Notes: generated by a model not told the origin, from the letters alone. A stretch of 64,000 nucleotides of DNA from Streptomyces sp. NRRL S-455 (GCF_000717875.1 NZ_JOCT01000004.1:496001-560000), one strand, 5' to 3'. Positions 20,533-29,572 are shown, numbered from the stretch's first letter. A program made the numbers and translations.

Positions 20533-21600
20533 TCAACTTCCGGCCACGGGCGCCGCGGTACTGCTGCGCACCACCAGGCTGGTCGCCAGCTCCACCCGGG
20601 TCGCCGCGGGCGCCCCCTCCGCACGGCCGAGGTCGAGGACCAGCTTGGCCGCCGCCTCGGCCATCTCCGTCAGCGGCTGCCGTACGGTCGTCAGCGGCGG
20701 ACCGACCAGCGGAGCCACCGGCAGGTCGTCGAAGCCGACCACGCTCAGGTCCTCCGGGACGCGCAGACCCAGCTCGCGCGCGGCCTCGTACAGCCCGAGC
20801 GCCTGCAGGTCGTTCCCGGCGAAGACGGCGGTCGGCCGGTCCGGCCGGCGCAGCAGTTCCAGGCCCAGCCGGTAGCCGGCCTCGTGATGGAAGTCGCCGT
20901 TCACGATCAGGGCCGGGTCCACCGGCAGCCCGGCCGTCTCCAGCGCGGCCCGGTAGCCGTCGACGCGGGCGCGGCTGCACATCATCTGCGTCGGGCCGCT
21001 GATCGCACCGATCCGGCGGTGCCCGAGCTCGACCAGGTGCCGGGTGGCCGCGAGACCGCCCTGCCAGTTGGTCGCGCCGATGGACGGCACGTCGGCCCCC
21101 GGGTCACCGGCCGGGTCCATCACCACGAACGGGATGGAGCGGCTGGTCAGCAGCGCCCGCTGCGACTCGTCGAGCCCGGACAGGACCAGGATCACGCCGT
21201 GCGGACGGCGGGCGGCGACCTGGTCGGCCCAGGTCCGGCCAGGCGTGAGCCGCCCCGCGCTCTCCGACAGGACGACACTCAGCCCGGCGTCCCGGGCCAC
21301 GTTCTCCACCCCCCGGATGACCTCCAGCGCCCAGGCGCTCTCCAGCTCGTGGAAGACCAGGTCGATCAGGGGCGAGCGGGTCGCCTCGGCTCGGCGGCGC
21401 CGGTAGCCGTGGGCGCGCAGCAGTTCCTCGACGCGGGCCCGGGTGGCGGGGGCGACGTCGGCCCGCCCGTTGAGGACCTTCGAAACAGTCGGCGCCGACA
21501 CGCCGGCCTCTCGGGCGATCTCGGCGAGCGTCGCGGTCTGCGCGGTGCGCCCCTGCGTCCGGGTTTGTGTCCGGCTTTCAACGGGCTCCGGGGAAGTCAT
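20533..21600 (-). CDS. LacI-family transcriptional regulator
   Basis: 355 residues. N-terminal helix-turn-helix TLAEIAREAGVSAPTVSKVLNGRADVAPATR, hinge, and a periplasmic-binding-like sensor domain (GVILVLSGLDES, FAGNDLQALGLYEAARELGLRVPEDLSVVGFDD). Start ATG 21600. Divergent from the GH3 glycosidase 126 bases away, so it is probably the sugar-responsive repressor of that gene and of itself. Repeated sequence in the shared interval (21661-21691) is a candidate operator. Confidence 0.92.
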   Translation of the reverse strand: MTSPEPVESRTQTRTQGRTAQTATLAEIAREAGVSAPTVSKVLNGRADVAPATRARVEELLRAHGYRRRRAEATRSPLIDLVFHELESAWALEVIRGVENVARDAGLSVVLSESAGRLTPGRTWADQVAARRPHGVILVLSGLDESQRALLTSRSIPFVVMDPAGDPGADVPSIGATNWQGGLAATRHLVELGHRRIGAISGPTQMMCSRARVDGYRAALETAGLPVDPALIVNGDFHHEAGYRLGLELLRRPDRPTAVFAGNDLQALGLYEAARELGLRVPEDLSVVGFDDLPVAPLVGPPLTTVRQPLTEMAEAAAKLVLDLGRAEGAPAATRVELATSLVVRSSTAAPVAGS

Positions 21601-21660
21601 GGCGGCGATCGTATCCCTGCGGGCCCCCTTGACGAAGTCCCTGGGGCGCCATAGGTTCCC

Positions 21661-21691
21661 GGAACATTCGAAGTGCATGTCGAAACATTCG
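21661..21691. promoter_or_regulatory. Candidate LacI-type operator
   Basis: GGAACATTCG at 21661 and GAAACATTCG at 21682 form a direct repeat spaced 21 bases (two helical turns). Between them TTCGA (21667) and TCGAA (21680) form a short inverted repeat. Position immediately upstream of the GH3 gene fits a repressor site. Confidence 0.4.
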
Positions 21692-21725
21692 TGAGAGGGC
21701 CGTCCCGTCCACCGACAGGAGCTTC

Positions 21726-24047
21726 ATGACCACCGCGCCCTGGCGTGACCCCGCCCTGCCCGCCACCGCCCGCGTCGACGACCTGCTCTCCCGGATGACC
21801 CTGGAGGAGAAGACCGCCCAGTTGTACGGCGTGTGGGTGGGTGCCGCGACGGACGGCGACGGAGTCGCTCCGCACCAGCACGACATGACCGTCGACTACT
21901 CCGAAGAAGCATGGGACGAGCTGATCACCCACGGTCTGGGCCAGCTCACCCGCTCCTTCGGCACCGCCCCGGTGGACCCGGCGCTCGGGGCCCGGGCCCT
22001 CGCCCGAGCCCAGCGCCGTATCGCCGAGGCCGGCCGCTTCGGCATCCCGGCGGTCGCGCACGAGGAGTGCCTGGCCGGCTTCACCGCCTGGCAGGCCACG
22101 GCCTACCCGGTCCCGCTGGCCTGGGGCGCGACCTGGGACCCCCCGCTGGTCGAGGAGATGGCCCGCCGCATCGGCGACGACCTGCGCTCGGCCGGAGTCC
22201 ACCAGGGCCTCGCGCCGGTCCTGGACGTCGTACGCGATCCGCGCTGGGGGCGCGTGGAAGAGACGATCGGGGAGGACCCGTACCTGGTCGGCACGGTCGG
22301 CGCGGCCTACGTGCGGGGCCTGGAGTCGGCCGGGATCGTCGCCACGCTCAAGCACTTCGCCGGGTACGCCGCCTCGGCCGGCGCCCGCAACCTGGCCCCG
22401 GTCCGGGCCGGCGTCCGCGAGTTCGCGGACGTCACCCTGCCGCCCTTCGAGATGGCGCTGCGCGAGGGCAGGCCCCGCTCGGTGATGGCCGCCTACACCG
22501 AGACCGACGGCGTCCCGGCCTCCGCGGACCCCGAGCTGCTGACCCGGATCCTGCGCGAGGAGTGGGGCTTCACCGGCACGGTGGTCGCGGACTACTTCGG
22601 CATCGGCTTCCTGCAGACCCTCCACCGGGTCGCCGGCTCCCCCGCCGAGGCGGCCCACGCGGCGCTCGCGGCCGGCATCGACGTCGAACTGCCCACGCTC
22701 AAGTGCTACGGGCAGCCGCTGCTGGACGCGGTCCGCTCGGGGCAGGTCCCCGAGGAGCTCGTGGACCGCGCGGCCCGCCGCGTCCTGCTCCAGAAGTGCG
22801 AACTGGGCCTGCTCGACGAGGACTGGACCCCCGAGCCGGCCACGGCGATCGAGCTGGACTCGACGGGCAACCGGATCCTGGCCCGCCGCCTGGCCGAGGA
22901 GTCCGTCGTCCTGCTCGACAACCCCGACGGGCTGCTCCCGCTGGCCCCCGACACCAGGATCGCGGCGGTCGGCCCCCGGGCCGCCGACGCCCTGGCCATG
23001 CTGGGCTGTTATTCCTTCCCGTCCCACGTCCTCACCCACCACCCGGACGTGCCGGTCGGCATCGAGATCCCGACCGTCCTGGACGCCCTGCGCACCGAAC
23101 TGCCGGACGCCAAGGTGACGTTCGCGCGGGGCTGTGACGTGACCGACCCGGACACCGCGGGCTTCGAGGAGGCCATCGCCCGGACCGCCGAGGCGGACGT
23201 GTGCGTGGCGGTCCTCGGCGACCGGGCGGGCCTGTTCGGCCGCGGCACCTCCGGCGAGGGCTGCGACGCGACGGACCTGAGCCTCCCGGGCGCCCAGGGC
23301 GAGCTGCTGGACGCCCTGGTGGCCACGGGCGTGCCCGTGGTGCTGGTGCTGCTGACCGGCCGCCCGTACGCCCTGGGCCGCTGGCACGGCCGTCTGGGCG
23401 CGGTCGTCCAGGCCTTCTTCCCGGGGGAGGAGGGCGGCCCGGCGGTGGCGGGAGTGCTGTCGGGCCGCGTGAATCCCTCGGGACGCCTCCCCGTGAGCGT
23501 CCCGCTACTCCCCGGCGGCCAGCCCTGGACGTACCTCCAGCCGCCGCTCGGCCTCGCGGGCGAGGTCAGCAACCTGGACCCGACGCCGCTCTACGCCTTC
23601 GGCCACGGCCGCTCGTACACGACGTTCGCGTGGGAGGACGGCACGGGCGGTGCGGAGCCGGTGGAGCTCGGCACGGACGGGACGTACGACGTGTCGGTGA
23701 CCGTCCGCAACACGGGCGACCGCGAGGGCGCGGAGGTCGTGCAGCTGTACCTGCACGACCCGGTGGCCTCGGTGACCCGCCCCGACATGCGCCTGATCGG
23801 CTACCAGCGGGTGACGGCGGCCCCGGGCGAGGCGGCCCGGGTGACGTTCCGCTTCCACCCGGACCTGTCGTCCTTCACCGACCGCTCGGGCCGCCGGGTG
23901 GTCGAACCCGGCGCCCTGGAACTGCGGTTGGCGGCGTCCAGCACGGACGTACGCCACACGGCCCGGCTGAACCTCACGGGGCCGGCCCGGGTGCTGGGCC
24001 CGGACCGGCGGCTGCGGTGCGAGACGGAGGTGCGGAGCGCGGACTGA
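21726..24047 (+). CDS. Glycoside hydrolase family 3 (beta-glucosidase/beta-xylosidase)
   Basis: 773 residues. GH3 N-terminal barrel (LLSRMTLEEKTAQLYG, VHQGLAPVLDVVRDPRWGRVEETIGEDPYLVG, LKHFAGY) with nucleophile Asp in TVVADYFGIGFLQ, then the C-terminal alpha/beta sandwich (RLAEESVVLLDNPDGLLPL) and a fibronectin-III-like end domain (YDVSVTVRNTGDREGAEVVQLYLHD). No signal peptide, so it probably acts on imported oligosaccharides in the cytoplasm. AGGAG lies 5 bases before the ATG. Divergent from and probably controlled by the LacI regulator. The exact sugar cannot be read from sequence. Confidence 0.93.
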   Translation: MTTAPWRDPALPATARVDDLLSRMTLEEKTAQLYGVWVGAATDGDGVAPHQHDMTVDYSEEAWDELITHGLGQLTRSFGTAPVDPALGARALARAQRRIAEAGRFGIPAVAHEECLAGFTAWQATAYPVPLAWGATWDPPLVEEMARRIGDDLRSAGVHQGLAPVLDVVRDPRWGRVEETIGEDPYLVGTVGAAYVRGLESAGIVATLKHFAGYAASAGARNLAPVRAGVREFADVTLPPFEMALREGRPRSVMAAYTETDGVPASADPELLTRILREEWGFTGTVVADYFGIGFLQTLHRVAGSPAEAAHAALAAGIDVELPTLKCYGQPLLDAVRSGQVPEELVDRAARRVLLQKCELGLLDEDWTPEPATAIELDSTGNRILARRLAEESVVLLDNPDGLLPLAPDTRIAAVGPRAADALAMLGCYSFPSHVLTHHPDVPVGIEIPTVLDALRTELPDAKVTFARGCDVTDPDTAGFEEAIARTAEADVCVAVLGDRAGLFGRGTSGEGCDATDLSLPGAQGELLDALVATGVPVVLVLLTGRPYALGRWHGRLGAVVQAFFPGEEGGPAVAGVLSGRVNPSGRLPVSVPLLPGGQPWTYLQPPLGLAGEVSNLDPTPLYAFGHGRSYTTFAWEDGTGGAEPVELGTDGTYDVSVTVRNTGDREGAEVVQLYLHDPVASVTRPDMRLIGYQRVTAAPGEAARVTFRFHPDLSSFTDRSGRRVVEPGALELRLAASSTDVRHTARLNLTGPARVLGPDRRLRCETEVRSAD

Positions 24048-24056
24048 CCGGCCGGG

Positions 24057-24314
24057 TCAGCCCGTGCCCACCGACTCGAACCGCCACCGGTGCACCGCCC
24101 GGGTGACCAGCTCCCCCGCCGGCTCCGGAAGTTCGGGCAGCTCGGCGTCGTACGGGGCGTCCCACCAGGTGATGACGAGGACGCGGTCCTGAGGGGCGCG
24201 CAGGATCTCCCGGCGCAGGGGCTCCCGGGGGAGCCGCTGCGCCCGCGCCCAGGCGAGCAGTTCCTCGCCGCGCCCGGGCACCGCCCGCGCCTCCCACATC
24301 AGGGCGACCGTCAT
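24057..24314 (-). CDS. Small conserved protein downstream of tsaD
   Basis: 85 residues ([26 protein letters not shown]...[10 protein letters not shown]). Start ATG 24314 overlaps the tsaD stop by ATGA, so it is the last gene of the tsaB-rimI-tsaD operon. The pattern of an N-terminal beta strand, a helix and a VLVITWW strand suggests a dimeric alpha-beta barrel (ABM-like) fold, with low certainty. Function unknown. Confidence 0.75.
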   Translation of the reverse strand: MTVALMWEARAVPGRGEELLAWARAQRLPREPLRREILRAPQDRVLVITWWDAPYDAELPELPEPAGELVTRAVHRWRFESVGTG

Positions 24315-25414
24315 GAGTAGAGGTTCTCCTTGCTGACCTCGTGCACATGGTCGTGGCCGTGGTCGCCCGGGACGTGCGGTTCCGTCACCGGCAGCGAGGA
24401 GTCCGCCGGCAGGTCCCAGCTCGACGCGGTCCGGTTCCGGGCCACCATCTCGGCGCCGAGCGCGGCGACCATCGCCCCGTTGTCCGTGCACAGCTTGGGC
24501 CGCGGCACGCGCAGCCGGATCCCGGCCGCCTCGCAGCGCTCCTGGGCCAGGGCGCGCAGCCGGGAGTTGGCGGCCACACCGCCGCCGATCATCAGGTGGT
24601 CCACGCCCTCGTCCTTGCACGCCCGGACGGCCTTGCGGGTCAGCACGTCCACGACCGCCTCCTGGAAGGAGGCCGCCACGTCCCGTACGGGTACTTCCTC
24701 GCCCGCCGCCCGCTTCGCCTCGATCCAGCGCGCCACGGCCGTCTTCAGCCCGGAGAAGGAGAAGTCGTAGGCGGGGTCGCGCGGACCGGTCAGTCCGCGC
24801 GGGAAGGCGATCGCGTCCGGGTCGCCCTCGCGTGCGTACCGGTCGATGACTGGGCCGCCCGGGAAGCCCAGGTTCAACACGCGGGCGATCTTGTCGAAGG
24901 CCTCACCTGCCGCGTCGTCGATGGTCGCGCCCATGGGGCGGACGTCCGAGGTGATGTCGCTCGACAGCAGCAGCGAGGAGTGTCCGCCGGACACCAGCAG
25001 CGCCATGGTCGGCTCCGGCAGCGCGCCGTGCTCCAGCTGGTCCACGCAGATGTGCGAGGCGAGGTGGTTGACGCCGTACAGGGGCTTGCCGAGCGCGTAG
25101 GCGTACGCCTTCGCCGCGGAGACGCCGACCAGCAGGGCGCCCGCGAGCCCGGGACCCGCGGTGACGGCGATGCCGTCCAGGTCCCGCGCGCTCACCCCGG
25201 CCTCCTTCAGGGCGCGGTCGATGGTGGGCACCATCGCCTCCAGGTGCGCACGGGAGGCGACCTCGGGCACGACGCCGCCGAAGCGGGCGTGCTCGTCGAC
25301 GCTGGAGGCGACGGCGTCGGCGAGCAGGGTGGTGCCACGGACGATGCCTACGCCGGTCTCGTCGCAGGAGGTCTCGATGCCGAGGACGAGCGGCTCGTCG
25401 CGTGAGTCAGCCAT
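24311..25414 (-). CDS. tsaD: tRNA N6-threonylcarbamoyladenosine transferase subunit TsaD
   Basis: 367 residues, ASKHA fold. Begins [17 protein letters not shown], metal-ligand motif [28 protein letters not shown] and [11 protein letters not shown], all diagnostic. Transfers the threonylcarbamoyl group to A37 of ANN-decoding tRNAs in a complex with TsaB and TsaE, whose genes are also here. The start ATG overlaps the end of rimI by 8 bases. The C-terminus is His-rich (GDHGHDHVH), unusual for the family but plausibly just a tail. Confidence 0.97.
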   Translation of the reverse strand: MADSRDEPLVLGIETSCDETGVGIVRGTTLLADAVASSVDEHARFGGVVPEVASRAHLEAMVPTIDRALKEAGVSARDLDGIAVTAGPGLAGALLVGVSAAKAYAYALGKPLYGVNHLASHICVDQLEHGALPEPTMALLVSGGHSSLLLSSDITSDVRPMGATIDDAAGEAFDKIARVLNLGFPGGPVIDRYAREGDPDAIAFPRGLTGPRDPAYDFSFSGLKTAVARWIEAKRAAGEEVPVRDVAASFQEAVVDVLTRKAVRACKDEGVDHLMIGGGVAANSRLRALAQERCEAAGIRLRVPRPKLCTDNGAMVAALGAEMVARNRTASSWDLPADSSLPVTEPHVPGDHGHDHVHEVSKENLYS

Positions 25415-25910
25415 TGATCTGGGTTCCTTGTACGGAAGAGAAGTCGGTCAGTCGCATCACCAGGGCGTCCACGTTCCCCGGCTGGTAGTAGCCGCGCCTG
25501 AAGCCGATGGCCTCGAAGCCGAAACGCTCGTACAGCTTCTGCGCGCGGACGTTGTCCACGCGGCACTCCAGCATCACTTCGGCGCACTCGAAGGCGGTCG
25601 CGGCCCGCAGCAGTTCGGTGAGGAGACGGCCGCCCAGCCCCGTCCCCCACTGGTCCCGGGTGACGGCGATGGTCTGGATGTCGGCCTGTTCGCCGGAGGA
25701 GGCGACACCGGCGTAGCCGACGATCCGCTCCCCCGCCTCGGCCACGACGTACCTCCGGGTCGCCTCCGGCCCGCGGGCGTGGGCCAGCTCGGACCAGAAC
25801 ATGCCCCGCGACCAGGCGTCGTCGGGGAACAGGTCCCGCTCCAGCTCCAGCACGGGGTCGATGTCCCACCAGCGCATCTCGCGCAGCACACACGTCACGG
25901 GATCGGTCAC
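25407..25910 (-). CDS. rimI: Ribosomal protein S18 alanine N-acetyltransferase
   Basis: 167 residues, GNAT fold: [26 protein letters not shown], acetyl-CoA loop [36 protein letters not shown]. Acetylates the N-terminus of S18 (and perhaps other proteins). Start GTG 25910 overlaps the tsaB stop (GTGA), and its own stop overlaps tsaD. The tsaB-rimI-tsaD order is the usual actinobacterial arrangement. Confidence 0.94.
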   Translation of the reverse strand: MTDPVTCVLREMRWWDIDPVLELERDLFPDDAWSRGMFWSELAHARGPEATRRYVVAEAGERIVGYAGVASSGEQADIQTIAVTRDQWGTGLGGRLLTELLRAATAFECAEVMLECRVDNVRAQKLYERFGFEAIGFRRGYYQPGNVDALVMRLTDFSSVQGTQING

Positions 25911-26560
25911 TTGGGGGTGACCACCTTGTAGTTCTTGGGGACCTGGGCGTCGGGGCGGCGCAGGTACAGCGGCCGGGGCGCGGGGAGTTCCTCGCCCGCC
26001 GCGAGCCTCTCGGCGGCCAGCCGGGCGAGGGCTGCGGCGGACACGTGCTCGGGCTCGTGCGCCTCGGGGAAGGTGTCCGGGTACAGCAGCGCGCCCGCGC
26101 CGACCGCGGGCAGGCCCGCGACCTGCTCGGCGATGTCGGCGGGCCGGTCGACGGCCGGGTCGGTGACGCGGGTGCGGGAGTCGGCGTAGCGCGCCCAGTA
26201 CACCTCCTTGCGGCGGGCGTCGGTGGCTACCACGAAGGGGCCCTCGAGGTCGGTGGCACAGGCGAGTCCGTCCAGGGTGCACACGCCGTGCACGGGGACG
26301 CCGAGCGCGAGGCCGAAGGTCTCGGCGGTCATCAGTCCGACGCGCAGCCCGGTGTACGGGCCCGGGCCGATGCCGGCGACGATCCCGGTGACGGCGTCGA
26401 GCCCCCGGCCGGCCTCGGCGAGCACCCGGTCGATCGCCGGCAGCAGCAGTTCCCCGTGCCGTCGCGCGTCCACCTGACTCGACGAGGCGATGACGTCGCG
26501 TCCGTCGTGCAGCGCGACGGTGACGGCGGGTGTGGCGGTATCCAGAGCGAGCAAGAGCAC
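25907..26560 (-). CDS. tsaB: tRNA t6A modification protein TsaB
   Basis: 217 residues, TsaD-like fold without its active site: LLLALDTATPAVTVALHDG, HGELLLPAIDRVL, GIGPGPYTGLRVGLMTAETFGLAL. Non-catalytic partner that stabilises TsaD. Start GTG 26560; first gene of the tsaB-rimI-tsaD-small protein operon. Divergent from the membrane-anchored protein at 26660. Confidence 0.94.
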   Translation of the reverse strand: MLLLALDTATPAVTVALHDGRDVIASSSQVDARRHGELLLPAIDRVLAEAGRGLDAVTGIVAGIGPGPYTGLRVGLMTAETFGLALGVPVHGVCTLDGLACATDLEGPFVVATDARRKEVYWARYADSRTRVTDPAVDRPADIAEQVAGLPAVGAGALLYPDTFPEAHEPEHVSAAALARLAAERLAAGEELPAPRPLYLRRPDAQVPKNYKVVTPK

Positions 26561-26659
26561 GCAAACAGCCTACGGCTCCCCGCAGCCCGTGTCGGACGTA
26601 CCTGGCGGGCAGTCACCTGCTGCTACCGTCACCTTCCGTCACGGCCGGGCGGACAGGGC

Positions 26660-27253
26660 GTGCACGACAAGGGACGTACGACGCGGAGGTGGGTGCCGGT
26701 GGCAGTCAGCAGCTCGGGGATCGTGGCCGGGCTGACCGCCGCGGCCCTCGCGACGGTCGGTTACCTCGCCCACCAGGCCTCGCAGACCGTCCCGGCCGGT
26801 CTGGGCAGGCCGCAGCCGGGGGTCTCACCCGCGGTCGGTCCCTCGAAGGCGCCCCAGGTCAGGACGGACCCGACCGCGCTGCCCAGCGGGTCCGGCACGG
26901 GCGCGCGGGTGGTGTACTCCCTGCGCGCCGACCGGGTGTGGCTGGTCGCCGCCGACGAGGCGGTCAGCCGCACGTTCAAGGTCTATCCGAGCCAGGTGGA
27001 CCCGGCCCCGGGCAGCTACACGGTCACGTCCCGCTCGAACACGATCACCGGCTCGGACGGCGTGCCGGTCGAGCACGTCGTGCGCTTCACCAGCGTGGAC
27101 GGCGTGGTGATCGGCTTCAGCGCGGCCGTGAGCGGCTCGACCGCCGCGCCCGGCGGGCAGGTGCGTACGGGCGGCATCCGCGAGTCGCGCGTGGACGGCG
27201 ACGCGATGTGGACGTTCGCGACGATCGGCCGCAAGGTCGTGGTCGTCGGCTAG
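26660..27253 (+). CDS. Membrane-anchored protein, possible inactive L,D-transpeptidase-like domain
   Basis: About 197 residues from GTG 26660; a second GTG at 26699 has a far better ribosome site (GGAGGT, 8-base spacing) and would give 184 residues. With the longer start, basic residues (GRTTRRW) precede one membrane helix (SGIVAGLTAAALATVGYLAH), a better anchor topology. After a Pro/Ser/Gly linker, VVYSLRADRVWLVAADEAVSRTF and VEHVVRFTSVDGVVIGF recall the first half of YkuD domains, but the HGT and SHGC catalytic motifs are missing. I would treat function as unknown. Confidence 0.72.
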   Translation: MHDKGRTTRRWVPVAVSSSGIVAGLTAAALATVGYLAHQASQTVPAGLGRPQPGVSPAVGPSKAPQVRTDPTALPSGSGTGARVVYSLRADRVWLVAADEAVSRTFKVYPSQVDPAPGSYTVTSRSNTITGSDGVPVEHVVRFTSVDGVVIGFSAAVSGSTAAPGGQVRTGGIRESRVDGDAMWTFATIGRKVVVVG

Positions 27254-27328
27254 CGGAACGGCTGCGCGGCCTCGCGGTGGTCCTCGGCCGGCGGAACGGC
27301 TACGCGGCCTCGCGGTGGTCCTCGGCCG
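27253..27328. repeat. 38-bp tandem duplication
   Basis: 27253-27290 and 27291-27328 are identical except for one base (G at 27264, A at 27302). The second copy contains the stop and last codons of the 55-codon minus-strand gene; the first lies just beyond it. Confidence 0.9.
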
Positions 27329-27467
27329 GCTCGGAGAGGTCCGGCTCGGGAGCACGTGGGGGCGTGGAGATCAGCACCGCCGCCTCGCCCGCCGCCAGCA
27401 GCTCGCGCATGGACACCCCGGCGCCCGCGAACGGCAGCGGCTGCCCCTTGCTCTGTATGGCCGACAT
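27300..27467 (-). CDS. Small protein, 55 residues, behind an iron-box-like palindrome
   Basis: Starts MSAIQSKGQPLPFAG and ends EPAEDHREAA. ATG 27467 has a perfect AGGAGG (27473-27478) with 5-base spacing, so translation is well supported. It contains one amphipathic stretch (VSMRELLAAGEAAVLIST) and an acidic, Pro-rich C-terminus; no signal peptide or Cys. A 24-bp palindrome lies 28 bases upstream of the ATG. I recognise no family. Possibilities include a regulatory microprotein or a peptide precursor. Its end has been duplicated (27253-27328). Missed by length cut-offs but convincing. Confidence 0.7.
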   Translation of the reverse strand: MSAIQSKGQPLPFAGAGVSMRELLAAGEAAVLISTPPRAPEPDLSEPAEDHREAA

Positions 27468-27494
27468 GGACGCCTCCTGAAGGGCGGGGGCGGA

Positions 27495-27518
27495 CGTAGT
27501 TAGGCAGACCTAACTACG
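27495..27518 (-). promoter_or_regulatory. 24-bp palindrome resembling a DtxR/IdeR/DmdR iron box
   Basis: CGTAGTTAGG-CAGA-CCTAACTACG, 10-bp perfect arms. The inner TTAGGCAGACCTAA fits the right 14 bases of the iron-box consensus TTAGGTTAGGCTAACCTAA with 2 mismatches; the full 19-mer matches at 13 positions. It lies upstream of the 55-codon gene, where a repressor would block transcription. Identity of the regulator is inference. Confidence 0.55.
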
Positions 27519-27622
27519 GACTGGATACCATGTGACCACGGACAAGACGCCGAACGCAACATCTTGCCGACGCGATGTCGGAACGTTCATCAAAACGCCA
27601 CGTGCTCCGCGAGCGGCGGGGT

Positions 27623-28162
27623 CTACGCCGCGAGCGCGCTCAGGTCGGCCGCCGCCCAGCGTTCCCCCAGACCGGTGATCGTCATCTGCCGGACCTCGTC
27701 GGTCGTGTCGCCCACCGCCCGGTGGATGACGACCTGGAGCCGCTCCTCCGTCAGCTCCTCGACCTTGCCCTCGCCCCACTCCACGACGACCACGGACTCG
27801 GGCAGCGAGACGTCGAGATCGAGGTCCTCCATCTCGTCCAGCCCGCCGGAGAGCCGGTAGGCGTCGACGTGGACCAGCGGCGGCCCGTCGCCCAGCGACG
27901 GATGCACCCGGGCGATCACGAACGTCGGCGAGGTGACGGCCCCGCGCACGCCGAGCCCCTCGCCCAGCCCACGGGTCAGCGTCGTCTTGCCCGCCCCGAG
28001 TTCCCCGCTGAGCATCACCAGGTCCCCCGCGCGCAGCAGTTTCGCGAGTCGGCGGCCCAGCTCCCGCATCTGCTCGGGGGAGGTGACGGTGACGTTCACG
28101 GAGCCGGAGCCGGAGCCGGAGCTCACGGATTCGCGCGGTGTTGCGGTTTCTTCCATCGCCAC
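27623..28162 (-). CDS. tsaE: tRNA t6A biosynthesis ATPase TsaE
   Basis: 179 residues. Walker A GELGAGKTTLTRGLGEGLG, SPTFVIARVH, HVDAYRLSGGLDEME, VVVVEWGEGKVEEL: the TsaE (YjeE) pattern. ATPase that drives the TsaB/TsaD/TsaE cycle. The N-terminus carries a (Ser-Gly)n stretch from a repeated CCGGAG hexamer. Start GTG 28162 (ATG 28156 also possible). Downstream of the alpha/beta hydrolase and alr on the same strand. Confidence 0.94.
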   Translation of the reverse strand: MAMEETATPRESVSSGSGSGSVNVTVTSPEQMRELGRRLAKLLRAGDLVMLSGELGAGKTTLTRGLGEGLGVRGAVTSPTFVIARVHPSLGDGPPLVHVDAYRLSGGLDEMEDLDLDVSLPESVVVVEWGEGKVEELTEERLQVVIHRAVGDTTDEVRQMTITGLGERWAAADLSALAA

Positions 28163-28194
28163 TCACTAGCAGTAGTACCGGCAGCCACCCTCCG

Positions 28195-29439
28195 TCAGGA
28201 GGAGGCGGAGTCACAGCCTTTCACGGTAGCCGTGGCGGGCATCGCCCCCGTACGGGCGAGCAGATCGGCGAGGCGGTCGGTGACGACCGCCGGGTGCTCC
28301 AGCATGACCAGGTGCCCGGCATCCGGCACCAGTACCAGCTCCGCGCCCGCCAGGACGTCGGCGATCGCCTCGCTGTGCTCACTGGGCGTGACCAGGTCCT
28401 GCACCCCTGCCAGGACGAGGACCGGCATGTCGGCGAAGTGGACGAGGGCCTCGGTCTTGTCGTGGTCGTTGAACGCCGGGTAGTACTCGGCGACCACGTC
28501 GATCGGCGTGCTCTCGATCATGCGTTCGGCGAACCGGGCGATGGCCGGGTCGACGTCCCGCGACGCGAACGAGTACCGCTTGATGACCCCGGCGAACAGG
28601 TCGGCGGTGGCCCGGCGCCCCTTCTCCACCAGCTCGGCCCGCTGCCCCAGCGCCTTCAGCACTCCGGGCAGCACCCGCCGCACCGCGTTGACCCCGGCGA
28701 CCGGGAGCCCGTAGTTGACCTCGCCGAGCTTCCCCGACGACGTCCCCACGAAGGCGACCCCGACGACCCGCTCCCGGATCAGCTCGGGGTACTGGTCGGC
28801 CAGCGCCATCACCGTCATGCCGCCCATGGAGTGCCCGACCAGCACGATCGGCCCCTCGGGCGCGGCCGCGTCGATGACGGCCTTCAGGTCGCGGCCCAGC
28901 TGCTCGATGGTGACCGCCTCGTCCCGTGCCTGGGCCACACCTCGCCCGGACCGGCCGTGGCTGCGCTGGTCCCAGTGCACGGTCCGTACGACGCCCCTGA
29001 GCGCCGCCCGCTGGAAGTGCCAGGAGTCCTGGCTGAGGCAGTAGCCGTGGCTGAAGACGACGGTGACGGGGGCGGGTGACTTGCGACCGAAGAGCCTCCG
29101 GCGGCGCGGGCCGATGGCTGCGGGGGCGGCCTCCGGGTCGACGTCGTCGACCTCGTAGTACAGCTCCGTGCCGTCGTCGGCGAACGCCTTGCCGGGCATG
29201 CCGCGCAGCGAGCCGTAGGGTCCCGCCGAGTCGAGCGCGAGCCGCGCCTTCTGGCGCATGCCGCGGCCGACCGTCATCCGCTCCAGGGCGACACCGGCGG
29301 CCGCGCCCGCGGCCACCACGCCTATCGCGACGCCCGCGATGCCGGTCGCCCGGCGCCAGCCTCCCGCCGCCCCCGCGGCGGAGGCCGCGACGGCCGCGCT
29401 GGCGGCGTGCGCGACGGCCTCCGCACTGCTCTCGCTCAC
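28195..29439 (-). CDS. Alpha/beta hydrolase, membrane-anchored
   Basis: 414 residues. An Ala/Gly-rich N-terminus with a hydrophobic segment (GIAGVAIGVVAAGAAAGVAL) precedes an alpha/beta-hydrolase fold. Oxyanion region VVFSHGYCLSQDSWHF, nucleophile elbow VLVGHSMGGMTVMALA (Ser), acid near LVLAGVQDLVTP and His in VPDAGHLVMLEHP complete the triad. Probably an esterase or lipase; substrate unknown. It lies between alr and tsaE on the same strand with short gaps, the usual order in Streptomyces. Confidence 0.9.
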   Translation of the reverse strand: MSESSAEAVAHAASAAVAASAAGAAGGWRRATGIAGVAIGVVAAGAAAGVALERMTVGRGMRQKARLALDSAGPYGSLRGMPGKAFADDGTELYYEVDDVDPEAAPAAIGPRRRRLFGRKSPAPVTVVFSHGYCLSQDSWHFQRAALRGVVRTVHWDQRSHGRSGRGVAQARDEAVTIEQLGRDLKAVIDAAAPEGPIVLVGHSMGGMTVMALADQYPELIRERVVGVAFVGTSSGKLGEVNYGLPVAGVNAVRRVLPGVLKALGQRAELVEKGRRATADLFAGVIKRYSFASRDVDPAIARFAERMIESTPIDVVAEYYPAFNDHDKTEALVHFADMPVLVLAGVQDLVTPSEHSEAIADVLAGAELVLVPDAGHLVMLEHPAVVTDRLADLLARTGAMPATATVKGCDSASS

Positions 29440-29572
29440 GTACCGCTCCTCTTCGCCGGGCCGCTGATCGGAATGTCGTTGCTGGTGTTGGTTTCAGGTG
29501 CCAAATGCTGCAGTGGCTGCAGCTGTGGTTCACGTGACGGTCGTGCTTCCCGTGACGAGTACCCCGTCCGAG

